64,000 nucleotides of DNA from Microstegium vimineum (Eukaryota; Streptophyta; Magnoliopsida; Poales; Poaceae): NCBI GenBank assembly GCA_022036555.1, contig CM039124.1, positions 50,557,940 to 50,621,939 of the forward strand, in the 5' to 3' direction. Under the pieces are notes generated by a model. That model was not told where the DNA came from. It did not search any database and saw only the letters and a list, made by a program, of their open reading frames with translations. Below are positions 12,885-22,430 of this stretch, in pieces. Each line of letters opens with the position of its first letter. Position 1 is the first letter of the stretch. The position numbers were made by a program, and so were the translations under genes.

Positions 12885-13459
12885 CCTGCTCGCTCTGCTG
12901 CTGCTGCTGCTCCTGCTCCTCCTCTTCTCGCGCCGCCGCGGCCGCCTCGCTCGCTCGTTCGCTCGGGCGGCGGCAATGCGAGTTCTTGGCGCGTGGGGTG
13001 GGGTGGGATAGGGGGGACGGACGGGTGCACGACACGAGTGAGCTGGGGTTGCGCGTGCGGAGGCGAGTGAGTTATGGGGGGTGGCAGCACAGCAGTGCGG
13101 CACGGCACTGCGTGGGGGGTGGTGGTGCTCTGCTTTGTTATGGCGTGGCGTGCGATGGGGTGGAGGGATCGGGGTGGTTGGGGCGTTGCTTTCTTTCCCC
13201 CGCTCGCCGACTCTCTTTGGGCTGGGGAGACGAGGGGGATTGATCGGTTCGGGTGGGTCTCCTTTCTCGTCTCTCCTCCTGTCGTTGCCGCTGCGCTATC
13301 GACCGACGGTTTGGTGGGTGCGCCTCGCCGTGTCACAGGGTCAGGGTGGTAGCCAGTGGGAGGCCACTCCACTTCACTCGTGGGGTCTGCTGCGCTGGTG
13401 TGGGCTCCGCTCCGCTCTCTACTGTGTCTATGCTATGCAGGTGCAGCGCGACTGCGTGA
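12885..13459 (-). promoter_or_regulatory. 5' region of the KORRIGAN-type gene
   Basis: These 575 bp lie between the glucanase start codon and the hAT element. They contain the GC-rich 5' leader with CT/GCTG microsatellite-like stretches (12890-12960). Because the element duplicated its target at 13452-13459, sequence right of 17523 was formerly contiguous with this leader, so distal promoter DNA has been moved 4.06 kb away. No TATA box was assigned. Confidence 0.5.
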
Positions 13460-13680
13460 CAATCCTAGGCATGCAGCCCGAGCCCGTGAGCCCGGCACGA
13501 AGCCCGCTGTTTTGGCCCGACACGAGCACGACACGGCCCGAAGGTCATTGGGCCCGTGCTGGCACGGCCCGGAGGTGCAGGCCGTGCTTGGGCCGCACCC
13601 CAGGCCCGCAGGCCGGCACGACACGGCCCGCAAAATGAGGCCAGGCCCGTCATCGGCCCGAGCCCCCGACCCCGTATAAA
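13460..13680. repeat. left subterminal GGCCCG repeats of hAT
   Basis: Repeated GGCCCG, GCCCG and CACGGCCCG words on both strands. They mirror the set at 17310-17512, where the same words occur in inverted arrangement. These are probable transposase-binding sites. 'gtataaaa' at about 13673-13680 directly follows and may be the transposase promoter TATA box. Confidence 0.6.
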
Positions 13681-14389
13681 ACGACGGCCGCTCGGCTCAC
13701 CCACCCCCACGGCCCCACGCCCCCACCCGGCCACCCGAACCCTAACCCTATCCACTCCACTCCACTCCCATCCGCCGCACTCGCTCGCTCTCGCCTCTCG
13801 GCCTCGGCCTCTCCGCCCTCTCGATCTCGACTCTCGTCTTCGGTCTGGATCTGGATCTGGATCCGGTGACATCGTCGCCGTCGCCGCTATCCTCCTCTCC
13901 GGGCCGCCGCACTCGCTCTCGGCCTCTCGACTCTCGTCTTCGGTCTTGACGGGGCCGACTGGATCTGGATCCGGTGACATCGTCGCCGCTCACCTCCTCT
14001 CCGGGCCCTGCTCTGGATCTGGATCTACTCCCTTCCCTGCTCTGCTCCCTCTCCGTCTCCGGCTCTCCGTCTTCCTTCTCCTTCTCTTTTCCTTGTCATG
14101 TCGATGAATCTGTGAGTCTGCCTCCCCGTTTCTCCATCGCCGTTGCTCGCCGTTGTTCTTAATCCGGTCTTGCCTTTGTGTGGCCCTCGTCTTCTCCGGC
14201 GCCGGGCTCCGTTGCGCAGGTAACATCTTCTCCGGCCCCAACTCCCCATTGCATTCTTAACCCTAACCATAACCCTAGGTCCTATCCCCATTCTCATCGT
14301 TCATTCGTTCGTCTGTTTTCTTGCGCAGGTCCCTTGCCGTTGCCGATGCCTCGTCGTCAACTAGCCTAGGCGTAGACGGACGACGGGCA

Positions 14390-16723
14390 ATGGCACCGCG
14401 GCCAAGCCGTGGCCACGCACCGTTGAGGAACGGTGTCGGAGCAGTTCAGCCGTCCGCGGCCGAGGTCCCCTTGGCGACGGCGTGTGACCCGCACGGCGAT
14501 GATGCCCCAGATTGGACTGGCGACGATGACTTGGTCGCGGCTGGTTTGTCCCCGGAGCACGACGACGACGGACGTGACCCCTTTGACGTGTTCGTCGACG
14601 CTGCCCGCGGGACAGAGCCTCCCGTGATCGACGTCGATGCCGTCGATGCAGGGGTAGTGAGGACGGCAACAACGGTGGACTCCAACAGCACTGGTGTTAA
14701 TGGTAATGCTTCTGGTAATGACACTCCTTCCTCTGTTTCTAAACTTGGTAAGCGCAAGTCTAAGTGCTGGGATTACTTTGATGAGGTTTTTGAGAAGATT
14801 GATGGTTCTGATGTGCGTGTTCAAGCTATATGTAAGATTTGTAGAAAAGTGTTGAGTGCTAGATCAACTGCTGGTACGGGACATATTCTTAGACATGCTG
14901 CATCTTGCAAACAAAAACTTGATCATCAGTCTAGGGTTCAGTCTAGACTTGCTTTTAATGCTGATGGGTCTGTGCATAATTGGAATTATGATCCTATGCT
15001 TGCTAGAACTGAACTGTGTAGATTGATTGCTAGGCTTGATCTTCCTCTTGGTTTTGGTGACACTAGTGCATTTGAGGAATATATTGTGCGTGCTCATAAC
15101 CCAAGATTTGTTAGATCATCTAGAAGAACTACCACTAGAGATCTGGATAAGTTATTTGTTGAACGTCGTGTTGTGATTAAGAACTGTTTGCTTGCTTCTT
15201 CTTCTGTTGCTTTGACTTCTGACATATGGTCTGGTAATGCTAAGGAGGATTACATATCTGTTGTTGCTCACTATGTGAATTCTGATTGGGAGTTGCAAAA
15301 GAAGATAATAGGTCTTAGGTTGATTGAAGTTAAGCATTCTGGTGAAAACATAGCTGCTAGAATTGCATCTGTGGTTGAGGAGTATGGTTTGATTGATAAG
15401 ATCTTTTCTGTCACTTTAGATAATGCATCTTCAAATGCTAAGGCAATGGAAACTTTGACACCCATGTTTGCTGATTATCTTGGTCCTGATCCTGCACCTA
15501 ATGATGAACCTAATAATAGAACTTACAGTATTGTGCATCAACGCTGTGCTTGTCACATTATTAATCTCATAGTTAAATCTGCATTAAAAAGAATCAAACC
15601 TTACATAGATGATTTTAGAACTGCAATTAATTTCTTGAACTCATCTAATCAAAGAATTGTTATGTTTAAAAACTACTGTGAAGCTAAAGGTGTGAGACCT
15701 AGGAAATTTGGCTTAGACATGGATGTAAGATGGAATGCTACTTATCTCATGCTAAAACACTTGGTTCCTTACAGTGAAGTATTTTCTGTGTTCATAAATT
15801 CAAATTATGGTAGTGCACTGTTGTCTCCAGCTCATTGGCATGTGGCTAGGAAATTATTGGAGTTCCTGGAACTATTTTATGACTGTACTGTTACACTGTC
15901 TGGTGTTTATTATCCTACCAGTCCTCTTGTGCTGCACCATGTTCTGGAGATTGCATCCCATTTGCATGCATGTGACAGAGATGTTAATCTGAGACCCTTT
16001 GTGTACCCTATGCAAGAGAAATTCCTTAAGTATTGGAAAGACATTCCTCTCTTATACTCATTTGCATTCATTCTTGACCCTAGAGCTAAGCTCAGAGGTA
16101 TGCAAAGGGTCCTTCATTTACTTGGTGATTATAGTGCTACTGATTACACTACTTACTATGATGATTTGAAAATTGAGTTGCATAAAATGTTTGAGAAATA
16201 CTTGAGAAAGTTTGGTGCAACCAGGTCACAAAGGGTTGCTGGTCCTACCCCAACCACTGGTAAGAGAAAACAGGCTTGGGGGAAAAAATTTGGAGACTCA
16301 GATCAGTCTGGTCCTTCCACTGCCACTACTTCTCACTCCACTGCTTCTGAACTTACTAGCTATTTGGACAGTGACTGCATAACTTCTTATGAGGATGCTT
16401 TTGATATTCTCCTGTGGTGGCGTGACCACAAACTAACCTATCCCATCCTTGCTATTATGGCAAGAGATATTATGTCAGTTCCTGTTTCCACTTGCTCTTC
16501 GGAGTCTTGTTTCAGTTTAACAGGGAGGATCCTAGAAGAACGGCGCCGCAGCTTGAAACCAGAACATGTGGAGATGCTAACCTTGTTGAAGGATTGGCAT
16601 CTAGGAGAGAAGAGGGAACAACATCAAGCTGCTGATACCAAGGAACTTGAAGATGCATTCCAGAATCTGTTCCTGGATGAACCTGAAGGTGAACCTGATG
16701 CATCTGGTGGTGCTGGTGGCTAA
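14390..16723 (+). CDS. hAT transposase, BED zinc finger and dimerisation domain
   Basis: ATG at 14390 gives 777 aa with no internal stop; the frame is open upstream to 14321 but without an ATG. Likely 5' UTR introns end in 'ttgcgcag' near 14212-14219 and 14321-14328. A BED finger (CKIC followed by HILRH and a further Cys, near 14835-14910) binds DNA. RNase H-like core motifs are present: DIW near 15225, TLDNASSNA near 15415-15440, CACHIINL near 15547 and VRWNATYL near 15727. The hAT C-terminal dimerisation domain follows (DILLWW, SSESCFS, LLKDW, 16400-16600). It catalyses cut-and-paste transposition in the nucleus. It could also be a domesticated RICESLEEPER-like gene, but flanking TIRs and target duplications argue for a live element. 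Confidence 0.9.
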   Translation: MAPRPSRGHAPLRNGVGAVQPSAAEVPLATACDPHGDDAPDWTGDDDLVAAGLSPEHDDDGRDPFDVFVDAARGTEPPVIDVDAVDAGVVRTATTVDSNSTGVNGNASGNDTPSSVSKLGKRKSKCWDYFDEVFEKIDGSDVRVQAICKICRKVLSARSTAGTGHILRHAASCKQKLDHQSRVQSRLAFNADGSVHNWNYDPMLARTELCRLIARLDLPLGFGDTSAFEEYIVRAHNPRFVRSSRRTTTRDLDKLFVERRVVIKNCLLASSSVALTSDIWSGNAKEDYISVVAHYVNSDWELQKKIIGLRLIEVKHSGENIAARIASVVEEYGLIDKIFSVTLDNASSNAKAMETLTPMFADYLGPDPAPNDEPNNRTYSIVHQRCACHIINLIVKSALKRIKPYIDDFRTAINFLNSSNQRIVMFKNYCEAKGVRPRKFGLDMDVRWNATYLMLKHLVPYSEVFSVFINSNYGSALLSPAHWHVARKLLEFLELFYDCTVTLSGVYYPTSPLVLHHVLEIASHLHACDRDVNLRPFVYPMQEKFLKYWKDIPLLYSFAFILDPRAKLRGMQRVLHLLGDYSATDYTTYYDDLKIELHKMFEKYLRKFGATRSQRVAGPTPTTGKRKQAWGKKFGDSDQSGPSTATTSHSTASELTSYLDSDCITSYEDAFDILLWWRDHKLTYPILAIMARDIMSVPVSTCSSESCFSLTGRILEERRRSLKPEHVEMLTLLKDWHLGEKREQHQAADTKELEDAFQNLFLDEPEGEPDASGGAGG

Positions 16724-17309
16724 GAGTGATGCATCTGGTGGTGCTGGTGGCTAAGACAGTAAGACTTGAAAGAATGGCTGACTGGATTTTGGTACTTTTG
16801 TGTGAGCTGACTGAGAGTGGATGTGTCCCTCAGACCTCACTTGCTTAGTTTTCATTTGCACTTATGAACAATGGTCTTATGGTCTGTAATACTTTGTTAA
16901 GACATTTGGAGTTGGCTGCACTCTTTTTTCCTGCCTAGGGTTTCTCACAAGGGTGAGTTTTACCTAGGTAGGTTTTTAATGAGGCAGCATTGCACAAAAC
17001 AGCTCATTTTGATATATGATCTGATCTGTTAAAGTGTTAAGTGGTGTGTTGTGTTATGTGAATCAGTGAATGTGATCTGTTAAGTACTTAAGTGATGGGC
17101 TGATATTTGAATCAGTGAATGTAACTTGTTTGTATCTATTAAATTGTGAGTTGTGACTGAATGTGATTTTGATATCTGAATATGTGTAGTGTATGTGATC
17201 AAATAGATCTGTGTGTGAATGTGAATCAATAAATGTGTGTTTTCATATTTGAATTTCTGAATTTTTTAATGTTTATAAAAATTTGAATTGGTGAAGGGTT
17301 TTTTGATTG

Positions 17310-17512
17310 ACGGGCTACAGGCCGGCACGGCCTGCTGATTTCACCGTGCCTGACGGGCCAGCCCGGCACGTAAACAGGCCCACAGGCCCGTGCCTGGCCG
17401 AAGGCCAGGCCCGCAGGCCGCCTTGGCACGGCCCGCAGGGCACGCCGTGCCACCTCGGCCCGACAGCCAGCGTGCCGTGCCGGGCCGGGCCGGGCCGGCC
17501 CGATGCCCAGGT
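17310..17512. repeat. right subterminal GGCCCG repeats of hAT
   Basis: GC-rich block with many GGCCCG/CGGGCC and GGCACG words, including GCCGGGCCGGGCCGGGCC near 17478-17500. It is the counterpart of 13460-13680 and ends 3 bp before the element terminus at 17515. Confidence 0.6.
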
Positions 17513-17523
17513 ATACTGCGTGA

Positions 17524-19779
17524 TTGCATGGGTACCAAAAAAAAAAAAAAAGGGGGAGGACGCGTACAATACAAGGGGAGGCTCCCGCTCGGCACCACAC
17601 CGGCTGGGTTGCCCGCTTTGGGGGGAAATTGCCGAGGCTCGGCGAGTTTTTACCGATTCAGACACGGTACGAGATTTGGATGAGCTGCTGCATGCCATGT
17701 GTAGAGCATCCCACCTGCCGACGAGACGAACCCATCGAGCGCACGGCGTTGTCCAGTGTCTCACATGCTGCTGCCGCGCCTGTAGTGTTTTGGAACCTGG
17801 CTGGCTGGCTGGCTATAGCTGCATGCGAAGCAATTCACAGCGTGCATGAGGAACCGCGTCGTCACAGTCACAGCGGGGGGTAGGTCGATCGTCCTTGTTA
17901 TTACCTTTTGTATGTACAGTAGTAGATCTCGGTAGACTGGGACTGGGAGACGCGGTTGTTGTTTTCATTGTTTGTACGGCGCCTGCTCAGGAAAGGTGTA
18001 GGGCCGGGGCAATATATAATGCGTGAAAGCGACGGCATTATTAACTTGTTCCCATCTGCTTTGCTTTTAATTGCTTTCCTTTGCAGAGCAGTAACACCGT
18101 TCCTAAAGGCTCGGCCACGACGCATTTATTAGCGGGGTAGTACGGCTACGGCGAGACTACGTGTTGCACTAACCACCCGTTGCTGATTAGTTTATCGGTT
18201 GCCCTTTTTTCTTTCTAATCTAATGTGTAGTTTAACACATGAGCTGCTAGATGCTGCATTATGGGTGAGGAAGGGAAGACGACAGCAGTCACACCACAGA
18301 GCTGTGAGAGTCATCAGACCATGTGGTGGAAAAAAATTGGGTGGACTCCGGGTTCATTCCGTCGACAATAAGCCCCCTCCCCAGATGCATGACGCGTGTC
18401 AAGGTTTCTAATCAAACGGACAACAGGAGAGGTGCACGTCGTCGGCTCCCTCGCGTTTGCTCCTAGGCCCTAGCCCCTAGCTATATATGATGATTACCCC
18501 ATTCTCTGTTTTTATAATAACCAACAACCACCACCACCATTTCTTAATGTCACCCCTGGCATACGCATATATTCTACGACTATTACTAGCTCCGAGTCTC
18601 GGACATGCATATATACATTATCCGCTTAGATACTTGTATTAAAGTAAAGTGATATAAGTTCCCTATACTAGGCTACCGGAACAAAAACTTTGCCAATATC
18701 GATCTAGTGATCCTTTTAAAAATTCTAGTAATATACTTTATAGTTTCATCATTTAATAATAATAATAATAATAAAAAGAGAAGCATCGTCTTCCCTCTTC
18801 CCCTGCCTGCAAATTAAATGTGAGGTGCTGGTTAGTGGTTACACCCGTACCATATGCCCACAAAATGGTCGTCATGGATAACCGCCGGTGTCGTGTCATG
18901 TGCTACTGGCGTGTACCGCACCCTAGCTATTAGAGAAATTAGTAGCTAGCAGTGTGAAATAAGCCACTTTGTCCTGTGAATGAAAGAAAACAAAAACGCT
19001 GCGCAGTTCCTTGTGGCTGTTAGCAGCTGGCGTGGACGTGAGCCCGCGCACCTTAATCGGTGAGGGGTCGCACTCCCTCTGTCAGTCGTCGCCACAAGCT
19101 GGGTTTACGTTAATTAACGCGGCCTCCTGTCGGGACGGGGGATGGGAAGGAACGGGGAAGGGGACTACCCAGCGGCAGCGCCAGCAGTAGCGGGAAAAAA
19201 AAAGAGTGCTTGCTGTGGCGCGGGAATAAACAAGGAGATCTGGGCGAGCTGTCGGTGGACTGCTGTCGGTGGTAGCGGATTCCTTGGCGGGCCCGCCTGC
19301 ATTTGCGTGCCGGCTTCACGTGGCTTCATTGGCTGCGCACGGCTGGGCCGGCTGGGTTCGCCAGTCGCCACCTACCAGTACTGTAAACTAGCACTCCCGG
19401 TGAATGGCCTGTGCACTGAACCCCATGCAGATTCGCCTGCTGGGGGACAGAGGGCCGAGAAACCTGCTCCACGGCTCCACCGTGACCATTTTTCTCACCA
19501 AAAGCCTGCCAAGAATAGAACGGACGGGACCGGATCACCAGGAGAGAAAAGGGGACGAGTGTTCCTGTTCTCAGTGCTCACCGCTTTGTGGAGCGCACTC
19601 AGAGCCACTGGACCGAAGCGACATGCACATGCACATGCACATGCTTTTGGAATAGAGCCGCGTACCATCGTTTTGTTCTCAACGGTTGAAAAAATTCGGG
19701 TACTGATTATTTTCTGCGCAAGTTTTTTTTTAGTAATTCACGACAAGATAGCAATTACTACCGCAAGCAATCTATTGAC
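17524..19779. other. intergenic, no gene seen
   Basis: The left part was the distal 5' flank of the KORRIGAN-type gene before the hAT insertion. It contains an A15 run (17536-17550), a TAA microsatellite (about 18757-18778) and a CATGCA/CACATG hexamer repeat (about 19621-19645). Open frames here are short or GC-biased without recognisable motifs. Confidence 0.5.
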
Positions 19780-19781
19780 TA

Positions 19782-19992
19782 GTCCCTTCGTCCCAGAAAA
19801 ATAACGATTTGGCGTCTCATAAGTTTAATTAATTTATTAAAAATATGTGTAACATTTAGATCTTCAAATAAATTTATTAAAAAAACAAGATTCAAAAATC
19901 TTTACAATAATATTAATATTTTTAATATATAGTTAATCAAAGATATTTTTTTGGAAGCGAAAACGTCATTTTTTCTAGGACAGGAGATGATC
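19782..19992. mobile_element. Stowaway-like MITE, degenerate
   Basis: The left end reads 'gtcccttcgtcccagaaa' and the right end, inverted, 'tcctgtcctagaaaaa', related to the Stowaway/Tc1-mariner consensus CTCCCTCCGTCCC. Probable TA target dinucleotides lie at 19780-19781 and 19993-19994. The interior is AT-rich with no ORF. Confidence 0.6.
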
Positions 19993-20084
19993 TAACATGT
20001 ACTATGATGGAGGCGAAGCAGTATTTGCAATTGTTAGTAAAAAATTGGAAGTTCCACAAGTTAAAGAGAGTGTGCATTCATAAA

Positions 20085-20230
20085 GGTGGCTCATGAGTTA
20101 GCCCAGTTGGCTAGGCAGAATACGGGTACTGCGACATGGTGGGGGCAAGCGCCAGTGTGTGTCGTTGAACCTCATCAAAAGTTTTTGTAGTTTCTTGACC
20201 CATTAATGGAGTTCTCTTTACCTCCGCAAA
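20085..20230 (+). mobile_element. tRNA-derived SINE
   Basis: A perfect RNA polymerase III box A, TAGCCCAGTTGG, lies at 20099-20110. A degenerate box B, GTCGTTGAACCTC, follows at 20161-20173 with tRNA-like spacing, and the unit ends with an A7 run near 20228-20234. This matches the layout of plant SINEs. No cloverleaf with an anticodon arm can be drawn, so it is not a tRNA gene. No target duplication was found, so the ends are approximate. Confidence 0.6.
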
Positions 20231-20476
20231 AAAACCTACGAACTCAAAGACAATCAAAAAGTGTTGGACAGTCAGAGAAGTGACAGAGTCATAAAACAAG
20301 CAAAGCAAACACAAAGTGACAAAGACCACACTAAAACTCTCTTTCTCTTAGTGACGAACACAGAAATGAACCTTAGAAATCCAATGGTGCATGGGATGAG
20401 ACTCGATGTTATTAAATCGGGTAATCATGCGCTAGTCGCCCTAGATATTATGATGATTAATCGATAATCAGGACGA

Positions 20477-20535
20477 TCAGTGGCGAAGCCAGGATAATCC
20501 GCCCCCCCCCCCCCCCCCCGCTGGCTTCGTCGCTA
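20477..20535. mobile_element. 59-bp miniature hAT-like element
   Basis: Terminal inverted repeats CAGTGGCGAAGCCAGG (20477-20492) and, inverted from the right end, TAGCGACGAAGCCAGC match at 12-13 of 16 positions. Identical 8-bp AGGACGAT duplications flank it (20469-20476 and 20536-20543). The core is almost entirely a C19 tract (20501-20519). The TIR is related to that of the MITE at 24471-24646. Confidence 0.75.
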
Positions 20536-20543
20536 AGGACGAT

Positions 20544-22430
20544 TAATCGACCTAGTCGCCCTAGCTAAAAGCAATTGCACACATAAATGACACAATAACT
20601 GAGGTTGAAGGTTAGGGATGAGGACCGAGGAGGCGAGGGAAAGAGTAGTAGAGGTATAAAAGAGAAACCCTAATGAGCTGGTTCAAATAGGGCTAGCCTA
20701 GTAAGCTGCAACAACCCATCTACCTATTTGGTGTCTGGTCGGTCAGTACACGTAGTCGGGTGATTTATCGTGAATATTCGAAGATAAATCGGACAATTGG
20801 ATTTTTTTTATCGCTCTAATAGTGCATAATCGAGTGCTAGGTATGGATAAAGACGATTAATCGCTATATTGGACGATTTGATAACATTGGGTGGGAGGAC
20901 ATACCTTAGAGGCACATTTAACTTTCCCTCTCTCTATTATCTCTATGAGGTTCCAACGCGTGCGCGTGTATCCGCTCCTGCTTCCTCTCTCTCTTTTTAG
21001 GATAGGCCACGACGCGACTACGGCGCTAGCTGTTTTAACCGCATCAAAAAAGCACCCCCACCACACCAACACCAACAAGAGAGTGCCCACAACAGTGTCT
21101 CTCCAAGGTTTGGAATCTCCTGGGTTTAATTTAAAGCACAAAACTGTCACAAGTTCGAACACCAATGTACTAGCATCCAGAGAAAGCGAGGAACGAGCTA
21201 GTTGCCACGCCACAACTAACGCCAGGCTACATGCGTCTACATGTACAGTAGTAGTAGTAGTACACGCAGAGCGTGTGATCAACCGTTATCCCAAATCTAG
21301 ACGTAGTACGTCTCGACTTGATCCGCGGCAAGTCACGCCAGGACAACGGTCCTGGCAGATTAGCCAGAAAACCATTTGCATCCCGGCACCTGCTTCAGCA
21401 TGACAGGAATAACTAGGTGGATGGCTGGAGCTGGACAATGCTGCAGACCAATCGGCCGAATCATTTGACAGTTCAAAACTGGTACAGCAGGAACAGGCTC
21501 AGATCTATTCTTCTAGCGAACCAAACGGCAATATGAAATGGCACGTGCAGGTCCAGTTGCTGCAAATGGAAGGGAAAATTTCGACTAATATACAGACGCC
21601 GGGACACAGCCGGACTCGTACCGTGAAATGCAAGGAAGGATCAAAAGATTGCTTGCTTCGGATCGCTGCACTCGCGCATGTTTGCATGTCTTTATCCTGC
21701 CAGCGATATCATGGAAGGCTGAAGTGCAAGGCTGTTGTAAAATACCAAAAGGTGAAAGCGATTGTTAATTGGCTACATCATTGGCACATACGTACTGCGA
21801 TCGAGTGCGTTAAATTTGCTAACAGTCTCAAAGCTGAACTAGCATAGTACCGGATACATCTGGGTACTCTTGATATCATGCAGCCTAGAAAACACGGGGT
21901 AGATAGTGGTAGTAGAAGTGGACAAGCCCCTCTGAAGAATACTAGACAGGGTATCGATGAGAATTGCAACATAGTACACGTATCTCTTTTCTTTTCCAAG
22001 GTGTGCATGAAATGTACTTTGATGCTGATGCTTGGAAGGTAGAGAACCCTTTTTTTCCTCTTCTCCGACGTGGATCTCTCACCAGAAGGGAAAGAGAAAT
22101 GTTACCTCTCTGTGCTGTGCAAGTTTTTCAGGGATAGAACCCTTGAACCAAGATCAACCGTCTTCCTATGCCTTGCTAGGTCAAGTATCCCCCGGTACAA
22201 ATGTTGAAACCTTAACCATGCCAACCGTGATTTACACTTCTTTGAAGAGTGATGTTATGGTATACAAAGCACTCTTTGTCATCAAGTGTACACCTGCATA
22301 GAGATCGCAAAGAATTAAGATAAAAAAATGTGCATAAAAGGAAAGGTCAGTGTATTACTCTGACGAAGATCTAAAATGTGCACCAAGAAAATAAGACAGT
22401 ATACCTTGTATGTAAGCTTTGCCTGAACCT
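20544..22430. other. intergenic and 3' region of the rRNA methyltransferase gene
   Basis: From 20400 to 20890, 'gattaatcg' and 'tagtcgcccta' words recur, a dispersed grass repeat interrupted by the 59-bp element. A GTA microsatellite lies near 21246-21262. The right end, left of the stop codon at 22431, should hold the methyltransferase 3' UTR. No other gene is supported. Confidence 0.45.

Larger units (their letters stand above)
13460..17515 (+). mobile_element. complete autonomous-type hAT transposon
   Basis: The 4056-bp element is bounded by perfect 8-bp target duplications CTGCGTGA (13452-13459 and 17516-17523). Terminal inverted repeats read CAATCCTAGGCAT on the left and, inverted, TATACCTGGGCAT on the right; 9 of 13 match, and the inner GGCAT is exact. 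Both ends have 150-200 bp subterminal regions packed with GGCCCG/CGGGCC words, the usual transposase-binding architecture of hAT elements. One unbroken transposase gene lies inside (14390-16723). The A/T-rich 3' region (16730-17280) looks like a UTR. Every component of an autonomous element is present. Confidence 0.9.

Noticed and set aside
19142..19804. 220-codon open frame on the plus strand
   Set aside because: No start context, domain, splice support or codon bias; composition changes abruptly within it.
20085..20230. tRNA gene
   Set aside because: Box A is perfect but no cloverleaf or anticodon arm forms and box B is degenerate; a SINE fits better.
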